Positions 1-8,088 of a stretch of DNA of 43,618 nt are shown here, in pieces. Position numbers and translations under genes: made by a program. Position 1 is the first letter of the stretch. Each line of letters starts with the position of its first letter. This stretch comes from an uncultured Maribacter sp. (GTDB lineage: Bacteria > Bacteroidota > Bacteroidia > Flavobacteriales > Flavobacteriaceae). The notes beneath the pieces are model-generated. The model was given only the letters and a program-made list of their open reading frames with translations, searched no databases and had not been told where the DNA came from. Location of the stretch: assembly GCA_938038975.1 (NCBI GenBank), contig CALHVP010000030.1:1-43618 (forward strand). The letters are read 5' to 3'.

Positions 1-290
1 TTAATAAGACCTTGACTATTTTTTATCCAAGCATATAACCACTCTTTATCTAGACCTTCATCCTCATACAATCTAGTTTCTACATTTGCCAAAGCAGGAC
101 CCGTCATCTTACGATTCAGAGCATGGCAAGCTGCACAATTCTGATTAAACAGCGCTTTTCCAGCAGCAGCATCACCAGCCGCAACCTCAGTTTCCTCCTG
201 AGCGCTTACAGATACTGTTAAAAGTAAGAAAAGTACTATGCTTAAGCTAAAAGCCTTAGAAAATTGATTGCGGTATGTAACCTTTTTCAT
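1..290 (-). CDS. c-type cytochrome, N-terminal part (probable ActA of alternative complex III)
   Basis: The gene starts at ATG 290 and runs off the left edge, leaving 96 codons. The product has a cleavable signal peptide (hydrophobic stretch ending SVSAQ, about residues 1-29). A monohaem motif CAACH follows a GKALFNQN segment typical of class I cytochrome c, and then comes a WLYAWIKNSQ segment. From memory of flavobacterial genomes, a protein with this start lies beside SPOR-infB-nusA. It is the first gene (ActA, multihaem) of alternative complex III, the quinol:cytochrome c oxidoreductase that replaces bc1. Only the leading monohaem domain is visible, so the ActA assignment rests on gene order and N-terminal resemblance. 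A simple periplasmic monohaem cytochrome is the alternative. Confidence 0.75.
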   Translation of the reverse strand, partial: MKKVTYRNQFSKAFSLSIVLFLLLTVSVSAQEETEVAAGDAAAGKALFNQNCAACHALNRKMTGPALANVETRLYEDEGLDKEWLYAWIKNSQGLI

Positions 291-373
291 ATATAGAATA
301 TTTCAATCGAAACCTTGGCATGATTCTAGTTTCTAAGTAATCGTCGAATCGAATCAAATGCCTAAATCAGGGA

Positions 374-404
374 CAAAAATACGACATTGTCGTTATTTGA
401 AAAA
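374..404 (-). promoter_or_regulatory. Probable promoter of the cytochrome gene, with an overlapping dyad
   Basis: On the minus strand a -7 box TATTTTTG (381 to 374) matches the Bacteroidota TAnnTTTG consensus. A T-rich stretch lies about 19 nt upstream in place of a good TTTG. The perfect dyad ACGACA-T-TGTCGT at 381-393 sits against the upstream side of the -7 box, between the two promoter elements, where a repressor could act. The implied leader is about 80 nt. Confidence 0.5.
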
Positions 405-483
405 ATGTTAATCTATTTATAATTTACAATTTATAATTATTCTAAATAAATTAAAAGACACTGTTTTTACAACTCAAAAAAAT

Positions 484-491
484 TACATTTG
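484..491 (+). promoter_or_regulatory. -7 box for the SPOR protein gene
   Basis: TACATTTG is an exact TAnnTTTG match. A T-run around 463-469 takes the place of a -33 TTTG. The start codon at 522 would lie about 25 nt after the transcription start. This argues against the upstream TTG at 489, which lies inside the promoter. Confidence 0.6.
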
Positions 492-521
492 CAACTTGCA
501 CAGAACCATATTATTACCGCT

Positions 522-893
522 ATGAAAAAACTTATCTGCTTACCAATTTTATTTTTAACCATTGTCTCCATTTACGGACAAGAGGGTCAACTTCACATAG
601 AACAAGACGAAAAAATTGAAGAATTACTAGAATTATACAAATCTGCATTAAATACAACTGAGTATTATAGAATTCAAGTTGGCTTTGGAACTCATGCGCA
701 AGCGCAAAGAATTAAAGCCAATGTAGAACAAGATTTCCCAAGTCTTGTATCGAAGATAGATTTTGACTCTCCCACTTATAGAGTAAGATTAGGTAGATTC
801 AAAACCAAGATGGAAGCGGAACGCAAGTTCAATGAGGTACGAGCAAAATATCCAAACGCAATGCTTTTAAAACCAGAAAAATCGGCCAGATAG
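522..893 (+). CDS. Small secreted SPOR-domain protein
   Basis: The product is 123 aa from ATG 522; an in-frame TTG at 489 is inside the promoter and is rejected. A signal peptide (about residues 1-20, ending IYGQ) is followed by a short helical linker and a SPOR-like domain. That domain is seen as YRIQVGFGTHAQAQRIKANV followed by a second half with YRVRLGRFKTKMEAERKF. SPOR domains are about 70-residue folds that bind denuded peptidoglycan glycans at division sites, so a periplasmic, wall-associated role is likely. The gene stands alone, convergent with infB, and its stop codon lies inside the shared terminator hairpin. Family assignment is good; the specific role is unknown. Confidence 0.85.
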   Translation: MKKLICLPILFLTIVSIYGQEGQLHIEQDEKIEELLELYKSALNTTEYYRIQVGFGTHAQAQRIKANVEQDFPSLVSKIDFDSPTYRVRLGRFKTKMEAERKFNEVRAKYPNAMLLKPEKSAR

Positions 894-906
894 GCCGATT
901 TTTTTT
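880..906. terminator. Bidirectional intrinsic terminator between the SPOR gene and infB
   Basis: Arms AATCGGCC (880-887) and GGCCGATT (893-900) enclose loop AGATA, followed by a T run to 906. A-rich sequence on the left gives a T run for the minus strand too. It overlaps the SPOR gene stop codon and can also end the rimP-nusA-infB transcript. Confidence 0.85.
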
Positions 907-925
907 ACTCTTTTATTACTTACTA

Positions 926-3772
926 CTATTTGGATTTTAGCTTTTTCTTCACTGCTACTTCCTGGAAGCATTCCACTACATCTCCTATTTGTATATCATT
1001 ATAATTCTTAATCTGTATACCACAGTCATAGCCTTTAGCCACTTCTTTAGCATCATCCTTGAATCGTTTTAAAGAAGCAAATTCACCAGTGTAAATAACG
1101 ACTCCATCCCTTATTAAACGGATATTAGAGTTGCGATAGATTTTACCTGTGATTACCATACAACCCGCAATCGTACCAATTTTAGAAATCTTGAATGTCT
1201 CTCTAATTTCAGCAGTTCCAGTAATCTCTTCCTTCATTTCTGGAGAAAGCATACCTTCCATCGCATCTTTTAAGTCATTGATAGCAGCATAGATAATAGA
1301 GTACATACGAATATCTATCTCTTCTTTCTCTGCAATCGCCTTCGCATTACCCATTGGCCTAACATTAAATCCTATTATCACCGCATCTGAAGCAGAAGCT
1401 AACAATACATCGGACTCCGTAATAGGACCAACAGCTTTATAAATTATATTGACTTGAATTTCATCTGTAGATAATTTCTGGAATGAATCTGTAAGTGCTT
1501 CAACAGAACCATCAACATCACCTTTAAGTATAATGTTTAATTCCTTAAATTCACCTAAAGCAATTCTTCTTCCAATCTCATCTAAGGTAATATGACGCTG
1601 AGTTCTTACAGATTGCTCACGTTGCAACTGAGATCTTCTTGCTGCTATTTGTTTCGCTTCTTTCTCATCCTCTAGAACGTAAAACTTATCTCCTGCTTGC
1701 GGCGCACTATCCAAACCTAAAATAGATATTGGCTTAGATGGCCCTACACTATCAACATTTTTACCACGCTCATCCTGCATTGCCTTTATCTTACCACTTG
1801 TGGTACCAGCCAATACATAATCTCCAATTTTTAACGTTCCTGCCTGCACTAATATAGTAGAAACATAACCTTTACCTTTATCAAGGAAGGCCTCTACAAC
1901 AGTACCAGTAGCAGATTTATCTGGATTTGCCTTTAACTCTAGCAATTCAGCCTCTAGCAATACCTTTTCTAAAAGTTCTTTTACTCCAGCACCTGTTTTT
2001 GCAGAAATGTCATGGGATTGAATTTTTCCACCCCAATCTTCTACCAACAAGTTCATTTGAGCAAGACCCTCTTTAATTTTTTCAGGATTAGCAGTTGGCC
2101 TATCTATTTTGTTTATAGCAAATACTATAGGAACTCCAGCAGCCTGAGCATGACTAATTGCTTCCTTAGTCTGTGGCATAATATCATCATCAGCAGCTAC
2201 TACAATGATAGCAATATCTGTTACTTGAGCACCCCTAGCACGCATTGCGGTAAACGCTTCGTGACCCGGTGTATCTAAAAATGAAATACTCTCGCCATTT
2301 TCCAAAGTAACACCGTAAGCACCAATATGCTGGGTGATACCACCACTCTCTCCTGCTATAACATTCTCTTGTCTAATGTAATCTAACAAAGAAGTTTTAC
2401 CGTGATCAACATGTCCCATAACAGTAACAATAGGCGCTCTCGGTTTTAAATCTTCTGGAGCATCTTCCTCCTCAACAATACTTTCTTCTATATCTGCTGT
2501 AACAAAGTCTACTTCATAGCCAAACTCCTCAGCAACAATAGACAAAGTTTCAGCATCTAGACGCTGATTCATAGTTACCATGATTCCTAAGGACATACAA
2601 GCTGATATAATTTCGGTTGTAGAAACATCCATCATCGTAGCAACTTCACTAGCCGTTACAAACTCAGTTACTTTTAAAACTTTGCTTTGTAATTCTTGTT
2701 GTTCTAAATCTTTTTCAGTCTGCTCTCTGTGCTGATCTCTTTTACTTCTTCTGTACTTAGCACCTTTACCTTTCTTAGATTTACCTTGGAGTTTCTCCAA
2801 AGTTTCTCTTACCTGCTTTTGTACATCTTCTTCTGTTGGCTCAACTTTAGCAACTGGTGCTGTACGTCTGCCAACTCCTCTTCTATCTCCAGTATTAGCA
2901 GCACCTCTTGTTGCCGTACTACCACCTGGACTTTTAGTAACGATACGTCTTCTACGTTTTTTGCGGTCTGCACTATCGTTCTTCTTATCTTCTTTCTTCT
3001 TTGGTTTCGCAAATTTGGACAAATCAATTTTTGCACCAGTTATTTTTGGACCAGATAATTTTTGATATTGTGTTTCGAGAGTTTTTGGCTCTTCTACAGC
3101 AGCCTCTTCAGAAGCCTGCTCTTGAGCAACTACTTCTTTGTTCTCTGTAGGCTTTTCAGGTTCAATAGTTTTGGGTTTTTCAGCTTTAGGCTCTTCCTTC
3201 TTTTCCTCAGGAATTTCCTTCTTTACTTCTTTCTTAACCTCAACTTCTTTCTTAACCTCAACTTCTTTTTTAACCTCAACCTCCTTTTTAACGGGAGCTT
3301 CTTTTATAACTTCTGAAACAACAACCGCTTCCTTGACAACTTCAGGTTTCTCAACAGGAACTTTCACCTCATTTTTAGGAGCAACTGGCTTCTTCTTGCC
3401 TTTAGCATCCAAATCGATTTTACCTACCATTTTTGGGCCAGCAAGTTCTACCTTAGTATTGATTACCTTTTCAGACTCAGCATTTCTTTTTTCACGGGCA
3501 AGCCTTCTAGCATCTTGCTCCTCTTCTAGCTGAACTCTAATAGCCTCTTTTTCCTTTCGCTTCTCCTCGCCTACTTCCTTAGAAGCTACCTTCTTACTCA
3601 TGTCTGTCTGAAACTCATCCAGCAACACTTGATAAACTTCGTTAGAAATTTTAGTTGTAGGTCTGGCATCGACATCATGACCTTTACTGCTTAGAAAGTC
3701 CACGGCCCTGTCCAATGAAATATTGAGTTCGCGAAGAACTTTATTAAGTCTTATTTTTGCACTATCTGCCAT
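926..3772 (-). CDS. infB: Translation initiation factor IF-2
   Basis: This 948-aa GTPase brings initiator tRNA to the 30S subunit and promotes 50S joining. The N-terminal IF2_N module (residues about 3-60, [14 protein letters not shown]) is followed by a long Lys/Glu-rich low-complexity linker to about residue 340. The G domain begins near residue 448: G1 GHVDHGKTS (about 450), G3 DTPGHE (about 499) and G4 NKID (about 553). Domains II, III and C2 follow to the C-terminus. Length is normal for Bacteroidota, where the linker is long. It is the last gene of rimP-nusA-infB, 41 nt after nusA. The linker contains an 18-bp tandem repeat. Several long open frames on the opposite strand here are artefacts of this low-complexity coding sequence. 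Confidence 0.98.
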   Translation of the reverse strand: MADSAKIRLNKVLRELNISLDRAVDFLSSKGHDVDARPTTKISNEVYQVLLDEFQTDMSKKVASKEVGEEKRKEKEAIRVQLEEEQDARRLAREKRNAESEKVINTKVELAGPKMVGKIDLDAKGKKKPVAPKNEVKVPVEKPEVVKEAVVVSEVIKEAPVKKEVEVKKEVEVKKEVEVKKEVKKEIPEEKKEEPKAEKPKTIEPEKPTENKEVVAQEQASEEAAVEEPKTLETQYQKLSGPKITGAKIDLSKFAKPKKKEDKKNDSADRKKRRRRIVTKSPGGSTATRGAANTGDRRGVGRRTAPVAKVEPTEEDVQKQVRETLEKLQGKSKKGKGAKYRRSKRDQHREQTEKDLEQQELQSKVLKVTEFVTASEVATMMDVSTTEIISACMSLGIMVTMNQRLDAETLSIVAEEFGYEVDFVTADIEESIVEEEDAPEDLKPRAPIVTVMGHVDHGKTSLLDYIRQENVIAGESGGITQHIGAYGVTLENGESISFLDTPGHEAFTAMRARGAQVTDIAIIVVAADDDIMPQTKEAISHAQAAGVPIVFAINKIDRPTANPEKIKEGLAQMNLLVEDWGGKIQSHDISAKTGAGVKELLEKVLLEAELLELKANPDKSATGTVVEAFLDKGKGYVSTILVQAGTLKIGDYVLAGTTSGKIKAMQDERGKNVDSVGPSKPISILGLDSAPQAGDKFYVLEDEKEAKQIAARRSQLQREQSVRTQRHITLDEIGRRIALGEFKELNIILKGDVDGSVEALTDSFQKLSTDEIQVNIIYKAVGPITESDVLLASASDAVIIGFNVRPMGNAKAIAEKEEIDIRMYSIIYAAINDLKDAMEGMLSPEMKEEITGTAEIRETFKISKIGTIAGCMVITGKIYRNSNIRLIRDGVVIYTGEFASLKRFKDDAKEVAKGYDCGIQIKNYNDIQIGDVVECFQEVAVKKKLKSK
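3225..3296 (-). repeat. 18-bp tandem repeat inside infB
   Basis: Four consecutive 18-bp units start at 3225, 3243, 3261 and 3279. The first two are identical, the third differs at one base, and the last is degenerate. On the coding strand they give repeated EVKKEV blocks in the disordered IF-2 linker. Unit length is a multiple of three, so copy-number change would keep the frame. Confidence 0.85.
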
Positions 3773-3813
3773 AAATACTGATTCCCGTTCTTTATTCTTG
3801 CGCTAATATATAG

Positions 3814-5046
3814 CTAATCTTCTAATTCTTCTTTGAGGATACGAACAACTTCTTGAATAGTTTCCTCTTCTAAATCTGTACGCTTTACTAAATCGTCAAC
3901 ATCTTGTTCTAATACGCTTCTAGCCGTATCCATACCAATCTTCTTGAATTCTTCAATAATCCAAGCGTCGATTTCATCTTTAAACTCCGTTAACTCCACA
4001 TCTTCTTCTACACCCTCACGGAACACATCTATCTCATAACCTGTCAATTGACCTGCTAACCTAATATTATGACCTCCTCTACCAATTGCCTTAGAAACTT
4101 CTTCTGGCTTAAGATATACTTGAGCAGTCATTTTCTCATCATTCAACTTAACAGAAGAGACCCTAGCTGGGCTCAATGCTCTTGTTACAAGTAACTGAGG
4201 ATTAGCTGTCCAATTAATTACATCTATATTCTCATTACCTAATTCTCTAACAATACCATGAATACGAGAACCCTTCATACCTACACATGCTCCTACTGGA
4301 TCAATACGATCATCATAAGAATCAACAGCAACCTTTGCTTTCTCTCCTGGTATACGAACCACTTTCTTAACAGTAATTAAACCATCGAAAACTTCTGGTA
4401 TTTCCTGAAAAAATAACTGCTCAAGAAACTTAGGCGAACTCCTGGACATAATAATACTAGGCTTAGCTCCTTTAAGTTCTACACTTTCAATAATACCTCT
4501 AACATTATCACCCTTACGGAAGAAATCTGATGGTATTTGTCTGTCTTTAGGCAAAATAAGTTCATTGCCCTCATCATCTAGCAAAATGATTGCTTTATGA
4601 CGAATGTGATGCACCTCCGCCGTATAAATTTCCCCTTCAAGATCCTTAAACTGCTTATAGATTGTTGTGTTATCGTGTTCGTGAATTTTAGATATGAGGT
4701 TTTGACGAAGCGCCAAAATTGCTCTTCTCCCCAAATCTATTAACTTAACCTCTTCAGAAACATCCTCTCCCACTTCAAAATCTGGCTCTATCTTACGAGC
4801 TGCAGATAATGAAATCTCCTCATTCTCATCTTCAACCTCATCGTCTTCTACAACGATACGATTTCTCCATATCTCTAAATCCCCTTTATCAGGATTTATA
4901 ATAATATCAAAGTTGTCATCTGAACCAAACTTCTTTTTTAGCGCATTTCTGAAAACGTCTTCCAAAATCGCCATAAGCGTTACTCGGTCTATGAATTTAT
5001 CATCCTTGAATTCCGAGAAAGATTCTATTAACGCAATATTTTCCAT
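3814..5046 (-). CDS. nusA: Transcription termination/antitermination factor NusA
   Basis: The product is 410 aa. The N-terminal RNA polymerase-binding domain covers about residues 1-125 and contains an acidic insertion (DDEVEDENEEIS). An S1 RNA-binding domain follows (about 130-200), then two KH domains seen as GMKGSRIHGIVREL and AIGRGGHNIRLAGQ. The tail is acidic, and the C-terminal acidic repeats of enterobacterial NusA are absent, as usual outside Gammaproteobacteria. NusA modulates pausing, hairpin-dependent termination and antitermination. It lies 13 nt after rimP and 41 nt before infB, in the widely conserved order. Because NusA acts on hairpins, the terminator-like hairpin in the operon leader (5577-5602) is a plausible autoregulatory target. 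Confidence 0.97.
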   Translation of the reverse strand: MENIALIESFSEFKDDKFIDRVTLMAILEDVFRNALKKKFGSDDNFDIIINPDKGDLEIWRNRIVVEDDEVEDENEEISLSAARKIEPDFEVGEDVSEEVKLIDLGRRAILALRQNLISKIHEHDNTTIYKQFKDLEGEIYTAEVHHIRHKAIILLDDEGNELILPKDRQIPSDFFRKGDNVRGIIESVELKGAKPSIIMSRSSPKFLEQLFFQEIPEVFDGLITVKKVVRIPGEKAKVAVDSYDDRIDPVGACVGMKGSRIHGIVRELGNENIDVINWTANPQLLVTRALSPARVSSVKLNDEKMTAQVYLKPEEVSKAIGRGGHNIRLAGQLTGYEIDVFREGVEEDVELTEFKDEIDAWIIEEFKKIGMDTARSVLEQDVDDLVKRTDLEEETIQEVVRILKEELED

Positions 5047-5059
5047 CTATACTTTCTAA

Positions 5060-5521
5060 TTAAAATTTTAATACAACTTTTGCTTTCTTAATCACTGAAA
5101 AATTAATTTCCTGTCTCTTTTGAACGGTCACTTTCCCCTTTCCTATTGGTTTTGGCTCTCTCGCCTTCCATTCCAAAACTATATATTCTTCCTCAACAGC
5201 AGTAAGATTACCTTCGTAGACACCTTCTGGCGTTTCTACCTCTAACTTCCTGCCTATATTTTTTTTGTATTGCCTCGAAACTACTAACGGAGCAGTTGCA
5301 CCCGCAGATGCCACTTCTAAAGCAAAGTCAACCTCTTCACGATCTAAATTATGTTCAATAGCTCTACTAATTTTGATGCAATCTTTTACAGTTACACCAT
5401 TATCGCCATCAATAACCACTTTAATCTTATTGTCTGTAGTTACAGAAAAATCTATTAAAAAAAGTGAGCTATCCTCCTCTAATCCTGCGTCTAATAGCTT
5501 TTTGACCTCTTTCTGAAGCAT
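5060..5521 (-). CDS. rimP: Ribosome maturation factor RimP
   Basis: The product is 153 aa, normal for the family. It contains the RimP signatures VVIDGDNGVTVKDCIKISR and FALEVASAGATAPL, followed by a C-terminal SH3-like barrel. RimP binds the 30S precursor and assists late small-subunit assembly. It is the first gene of the rimP-nusA-infB operon, with ATG at 5521. A TAnnTTTG promoter lies about 110 nt upstream and a terminator-like hairpin lies between promoter and start codon. Confidence 0.95.
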   Translation of the reverse strand: MLQKEVKKLLDAGLEEDSSLFLIDFSVTTDNKIKVVIDGDNGVTVKDCIKISRAIEHNLDREEVDFALEVASAGATAPLVVSRQYKKNIGRKLEVETPEGVYEGNLTAVEEEYIVLEWKAREPKPIGKGKVTVQKRQEINFSVIKKAKVVLKF

Positions 5522-5576
5522 AAAAATAATTTCTATCTAAACCAAAATGAAATCGAAGTATTCAAATTTTCGCTAA

Positions 5577-5602
5577 TAAAAGAGGGGACAAATAGTCCCC
5601 TC
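5577..5602 (-). promoter_or_regulatory. Terminator-like hairpin (candidate attenuator) in the rimP-nusA-infB leader
   Basis: Read on the minus strand, GAGGGGAC (5602-5595), loop TATTT and GTCCCCTC (5589-5582) form a perfect 8-bp GC-rich stem. TTTTATT follows directly. It lies between the predicted promoter (5631-5659) and the rimP start (5521). The gene on the other side (5796) is transcribed away, so no upstream minus-strand transcript needs terminating. The sense of the hairpin is therefore attenuation of this operon. The U tract is interrupted (T4 A T2), so termination would be partial. Confidence 0.6.
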
Positions 5603-5630
5603 ATGAATACTTTATATCCTTTCAGTGATG

Positions 5631-5659
5631 CAAATATACAATAAATTTGATTTCTACAA
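5631..5659 (-). promoter_or_regulatory. Promoter of rimP-nusA-infB
   Basis: The minus-strand -7 box TATATTTG (5638-5631) is an exact TAnnTTTG match. A TTG at 5659-5657 lies 18 nt upstream. The leader is about 100 nt to the rimP ATG. Confidence 0.65.
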
Positions 5660-5795
5660 TACTGTATTCACTTACATTTAAATGATTTAACCTTCCTGTT
5701 TACAAGCCTAGTTTTAAATTTACTAGAACTACACCCAAGAATTGAATCATTTTGAGCTACATTTAACATAACAATCAGACTAAAAACATAATTTT

Positions 5796-7112
5796 ATGGA
5801 CATCTTATCTTCATACAATCTTATAATTGAAGCTTCAGTTATTATCATCCTTTCCTTCTGGTTTAACGGAATTTCAAAAAAAACGAACATACCTTCAGTT
5901 TTAATGCTAATTATTTTAGGTATTATATTACAATATGCCTTAAAATATTTTGTGCCAGATGCGCTTGATTTCTCTGGAGGACTAGAACTCCTGGGCATCG
6001 TTGGTCTAATTATGATTGTCCTAGAAGCCGCCTTAGAATTGGAACTAAAACGAGAGAAATTGGTGCCTATTCTAAAATCAATGGCGATTGCATTAATTGG
6101 TTTATTAGGATCTGCTTATGCCGCTGCCCTTATTTTGTTTCAATTTATACCTGAAATGACCATGCAAGCAGCCTGGCTTTACGCGACTCCACTATCTATT
6201 TTATCTAGTGCTATCATTATTCCTAGCGTTAGCGGATTATCTGAAGCTAAAAAAGAATTTCATATTTATGAAAGCACCTTTTCAGATATTATGGGGATTA
6301 TGATGTTTTACTATTTAATTGGAGGCCTAAACCCTGCGGAAGATGCTGGCGCAGCAGGTTTTGCAGGCAACCTAGTCCTAACTATTGTTATAGGCTTAGT
6401 GGCAAGCTACGCTATCATTCTTATTTTTCAACAGATTAAAAGCCAAGCAAAATTATTTCTATTGATTGCCGTACTATTACTTCTTTACGCTATTGGTAAA
6501 AAACTACACTTGTCTTCTCTAATCATCATCTTAATTTTTGGTTTGGTTATCGCCAACGTAAAATTATTTTTTCCAGGAAAAATGGCGATTTTTTTAGAGA
6601 ACGAAAAAATCAATCAAATCTACCATGAGCTTCATATAATAACCTTAGAAACAGCTTTTGTTGTTAGAACGTTCTTCTTTGTTGTATTTGGCCTAAGTAT
6701 CGTCATCACGTCACTTTTTAGTCTAAATGTTGCACTAATAAGCCTACTCATTGTAGCATCTATTTATGCAATTCGTTTTTTGATTTTACGCGTATTTATT
6801 GGAAAAGATATTCTTCCACAGCTTTTTGTTGCCCCAAGAGGGCTTATTACAGTGCTTCTTTTTTACGCTATACCTGTTGAAGCACAGGTAGCTAATTTTG
6901 AATCTGGTATTCTACTTTTTGTTATTATCGCCACAAGTCTTGTAATGACATGGGCCATGATTAAGGACAAAAAGAAAATGAATACACCATTAGATGAAAT
7001 TGATCAAGAATATCTTGAGCGCAATGAGGCAGAGGATGCACTTAGAGCCAAAACAGCAACTGATTTAGCCAACGAAGAACTACCAGATGACACACTATAC
7101 GATAAAGAATAG
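5796..7112 (+). CDS. Cation:proton antiporter (NhaP/CPA-type)
   Basis: This 438-aa integral membrane protein has roughly 11-12 hydrophobic helices and a hydrophilic acidic C-terminal tail from about residue 385. The arrangement fits the CPA1/CPA2 monovalent cation:proton antiporters, which exchange Na+ or K+ for H+ at the cytoplasmic membrane. A conserved-looking ESTFSDIMGIM segment near residue 160 corresponds to the membrane acidic motif of NhaP-type transporters. The ATG at 5796 begins directly before the first helix. The gene is monocistronic, divergent from rimP and convergent with the small gene at 7147. I saw no strong TAnnTTTG box; a one-mismatch TCATTTTG lies at about 5747. Substrate ion cannot be read from the sequence. 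Confidence 0.85.
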   Translation: MDILSSYNLIIEASVIIILSFWFNGISKKTNIPSVLMLIILGIILQYALKYFVPDALDFSGGLELLGIVGLIMIVLEAALELELKREKLVPILKSMAIALIGLLGSAYAAALILFQFIPEMTMQAAWLYATPLSILSSAIIIPSVSGLSEAKKEFHIYESTFSDIMGIMMFYYLIGGLNPAEDAGAAGFAGNLVLTIVIGLVASYAIILIFQQIKSQAKLFLLIAVLLLLYAIGKKLHLSSLIIILIFGLVIANVKLFFPGKMAIFLENEKINQIYHELHIITLETAFVVRTFFFVVFGLSIVITSLFSLNVALISLLIVASIYAIRFLILRVFIGKDILPQLFVAPRGLITVLLFYAIPVEAQVANFESGILLFVIIATSLVMTWAMIKDKKKMNTPLDEIDQEYLERNEAEDALRAKTATDLANEELPDDTLYDKE

Positions 7113-7146
7113 CAGTATACTTAAGAACAATGCGAGAATTAATAAA

Positions 7147-7440
7147 TTATTTAGAACCTGCTGTTTTAGCACCAATGCTATCCATTTCTTTTCTAAATCT
7201 TAGAATCATTAATGTATCCAATTGAAGCGCAATACTATCCTGCATTTGCACCCAATTAGAAGCATTCATAGCTTTATTGAATTTGGTGATTTTATTAAAT
7301 CGCTCAAGATTATACCTATTCGCCTTCCATGCATGTTGAGTGCTTTTTTGGTGCTCCTTATCCTGCAGGTAGATACCAATAACAAATCCTAAAATAATCA
7401 GTACTACAATAATTTTAAGGTGTTTTGCGGTCAAATTCAT
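7147..7440 (-). CDS. Small membrane-anchored protein of unknown function
   Basis: The product is 97 aa. One N-terminal transmembrane helix (about residues 8-26, IIVVLIILGFVIGIYL) is followed by a charged, probably helical domain rich in Lys, Asn and Gln. It probably faces the periplasm with a type II-like orientation. I do not recognise the family. A minus-strand TAATTTTG (7556-7549) could be its -7 box, giving a leader of about 100 nt. The gene is convergent with the antiporter, with 34 nt between stops and no clear terminator. Codon use looks ordinary and the frame is intact. Confidence 0.6.
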   Translation of the reverse strand: MNLTAKHLKIIVVLIILGFVIGIYLQDKEHQKSTQHAWKANRYNLERFNKITKFNKAMNASNWVQMQDSIALQLDTLMILRFRKEMDSIGAKTAGSK

Positions 7441-7829
7441 AGGTATTAACTTTTGTTTAGGCTGTGGGGTACAACTAACAGCGTTTATACATTTAAGAAA
7501 AAGTATACCTTCTTAATTAGGTGCCTCTTTTCTTATCCCGGCAATATACAAAATTAAATATTCGAGCAACAGAAGATACGCTATCTATATAAATTATCCC
7601 GTTAAAACCATGGCTGGAGCAAATGAAAGATTTGTTCCACTAATAGACTGAAGCTTAACCCATAACCGGGAAACTAAACCGAACTTATAATCAAAGTGTT
7701 TGTTAAATGCGTTGAAGCGTAAAACCTAGAAGAAATCAAATCTAGAAATAATGACTTTCAATACAAATCATTTTATATAAATCAAAATCCCGACATCTAA
7801 ACGATACCGGGATTTAATCTTGCTTCTGT
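7441..7829. other. Non-coding stretch upstream of the small membrane protein gene and downstream of tRNA-Gln
   Basis: This 389-nt gap holds a possible -7 box (TAATTTTG, minus strand, 7556-7549) for the gene ending at 7147 and the tRNA-Gln terminator hairpin at 7785-7815. I see no credible ORF, repeat or RNA gene in 7560-7780. Confidence 0.5.
7785..7815 (-). terminator. Terminator downstream of tRNA-Gln
   Basis: AAATCCCG (7785-7792) and CGGGATTT (7808-7815) form an 8-bp stem with a 15-nt loop, just past the tRNA 3' end. On the minus strand it is followed by a mixed T-rich tail (TGATTT). Confidence 0.6.
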
Positions 7830-7900
7830 TGGCCCACAAGGACTCGAACCTTGAATGTCGGTACCAAAAACCGGTGTGTTACCAATTACACCATGGGCCA
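7830..7900 (-). tRNA. tRNA-Gln (anticodon TTG)
   Basis: The 71-nt cloverleaf reads from 7900 down. Acceptor stem TGGCCCA pairs with TGGGCCA. The D stem is GTGT/ACAC. The anticodon loop TTTTGGT gives anticodon TTG. The T arm is CAAGG-TTCGAGT-CCTTG. CCA is not encoded. The top pair of the anticodon stem (27-43) is a C/A mismatch and the variable loop is only 4 nt. It decodes CAA and, by wobble, CAG. Confidence 0.95.
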
Positions 7901-7939
7901 ATCTCTAGCAGAAAAACTATTGTTCTGCGTTTGAGGTTG

Positions 7940-7970
7940 CAAATTTAAAACAAAGTTTTGTTTGCACAAA
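7940..7970 (-). promoter_or_regulatory. Promoter of tRNA-Gln
   Basis: On the minus strand TTTG (7970-7967) lies exactly 19 nt before TAAATTTG (7947-7940). This is a full match to the Bacteroidota -33/-7 promoter and lies about 40 nt before the tRNA. The rest of 7901-8088 is AT-rich spacer before the plus-strand gene at 8089, with no clear promoter for that gene. Confidence 0.8.
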
Positions 7971-8088
7971 CATTTTTCATCACAATAATTAAAAAAAACA
8001 CTTCACGCTGGCTGTTAAAGCTTTATAAAATTGTACGCTGTTATCTATTTTAATTAGTAAATTCGCTGTTAGCTTTAACTTAAGTTAC

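Noticed and set aside
489-521. TTG start extending the SPOR protein by 11 residues
   Set aside because: The TTG overlaps the TACATTTG promoter box and the extension would precede a normal signal peptide starting at ATG 522.
3225-3296. Regular repeats that might suggest a CRISPR array
   Set aside because: The 18-bp units are directly adjacent with no spacers and lie in frame inside infB.
2729-3533. Long open frames on the plus strand across infB (2729-3058, 3062-3316, 3138-3533)
   Set aside because: They are antisense to the Lys/Glu-rich linker of IF-2, give low-complexity Phe/Ser/Leu products, overlap each other and lack promoters.
8011-8082. Short repeated GCTGTTA-AGCTTT words upstream of the GT117 gene
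   Set aside because: The copies are short and imperfect, in AT-rich sequence where chance matches are expected.
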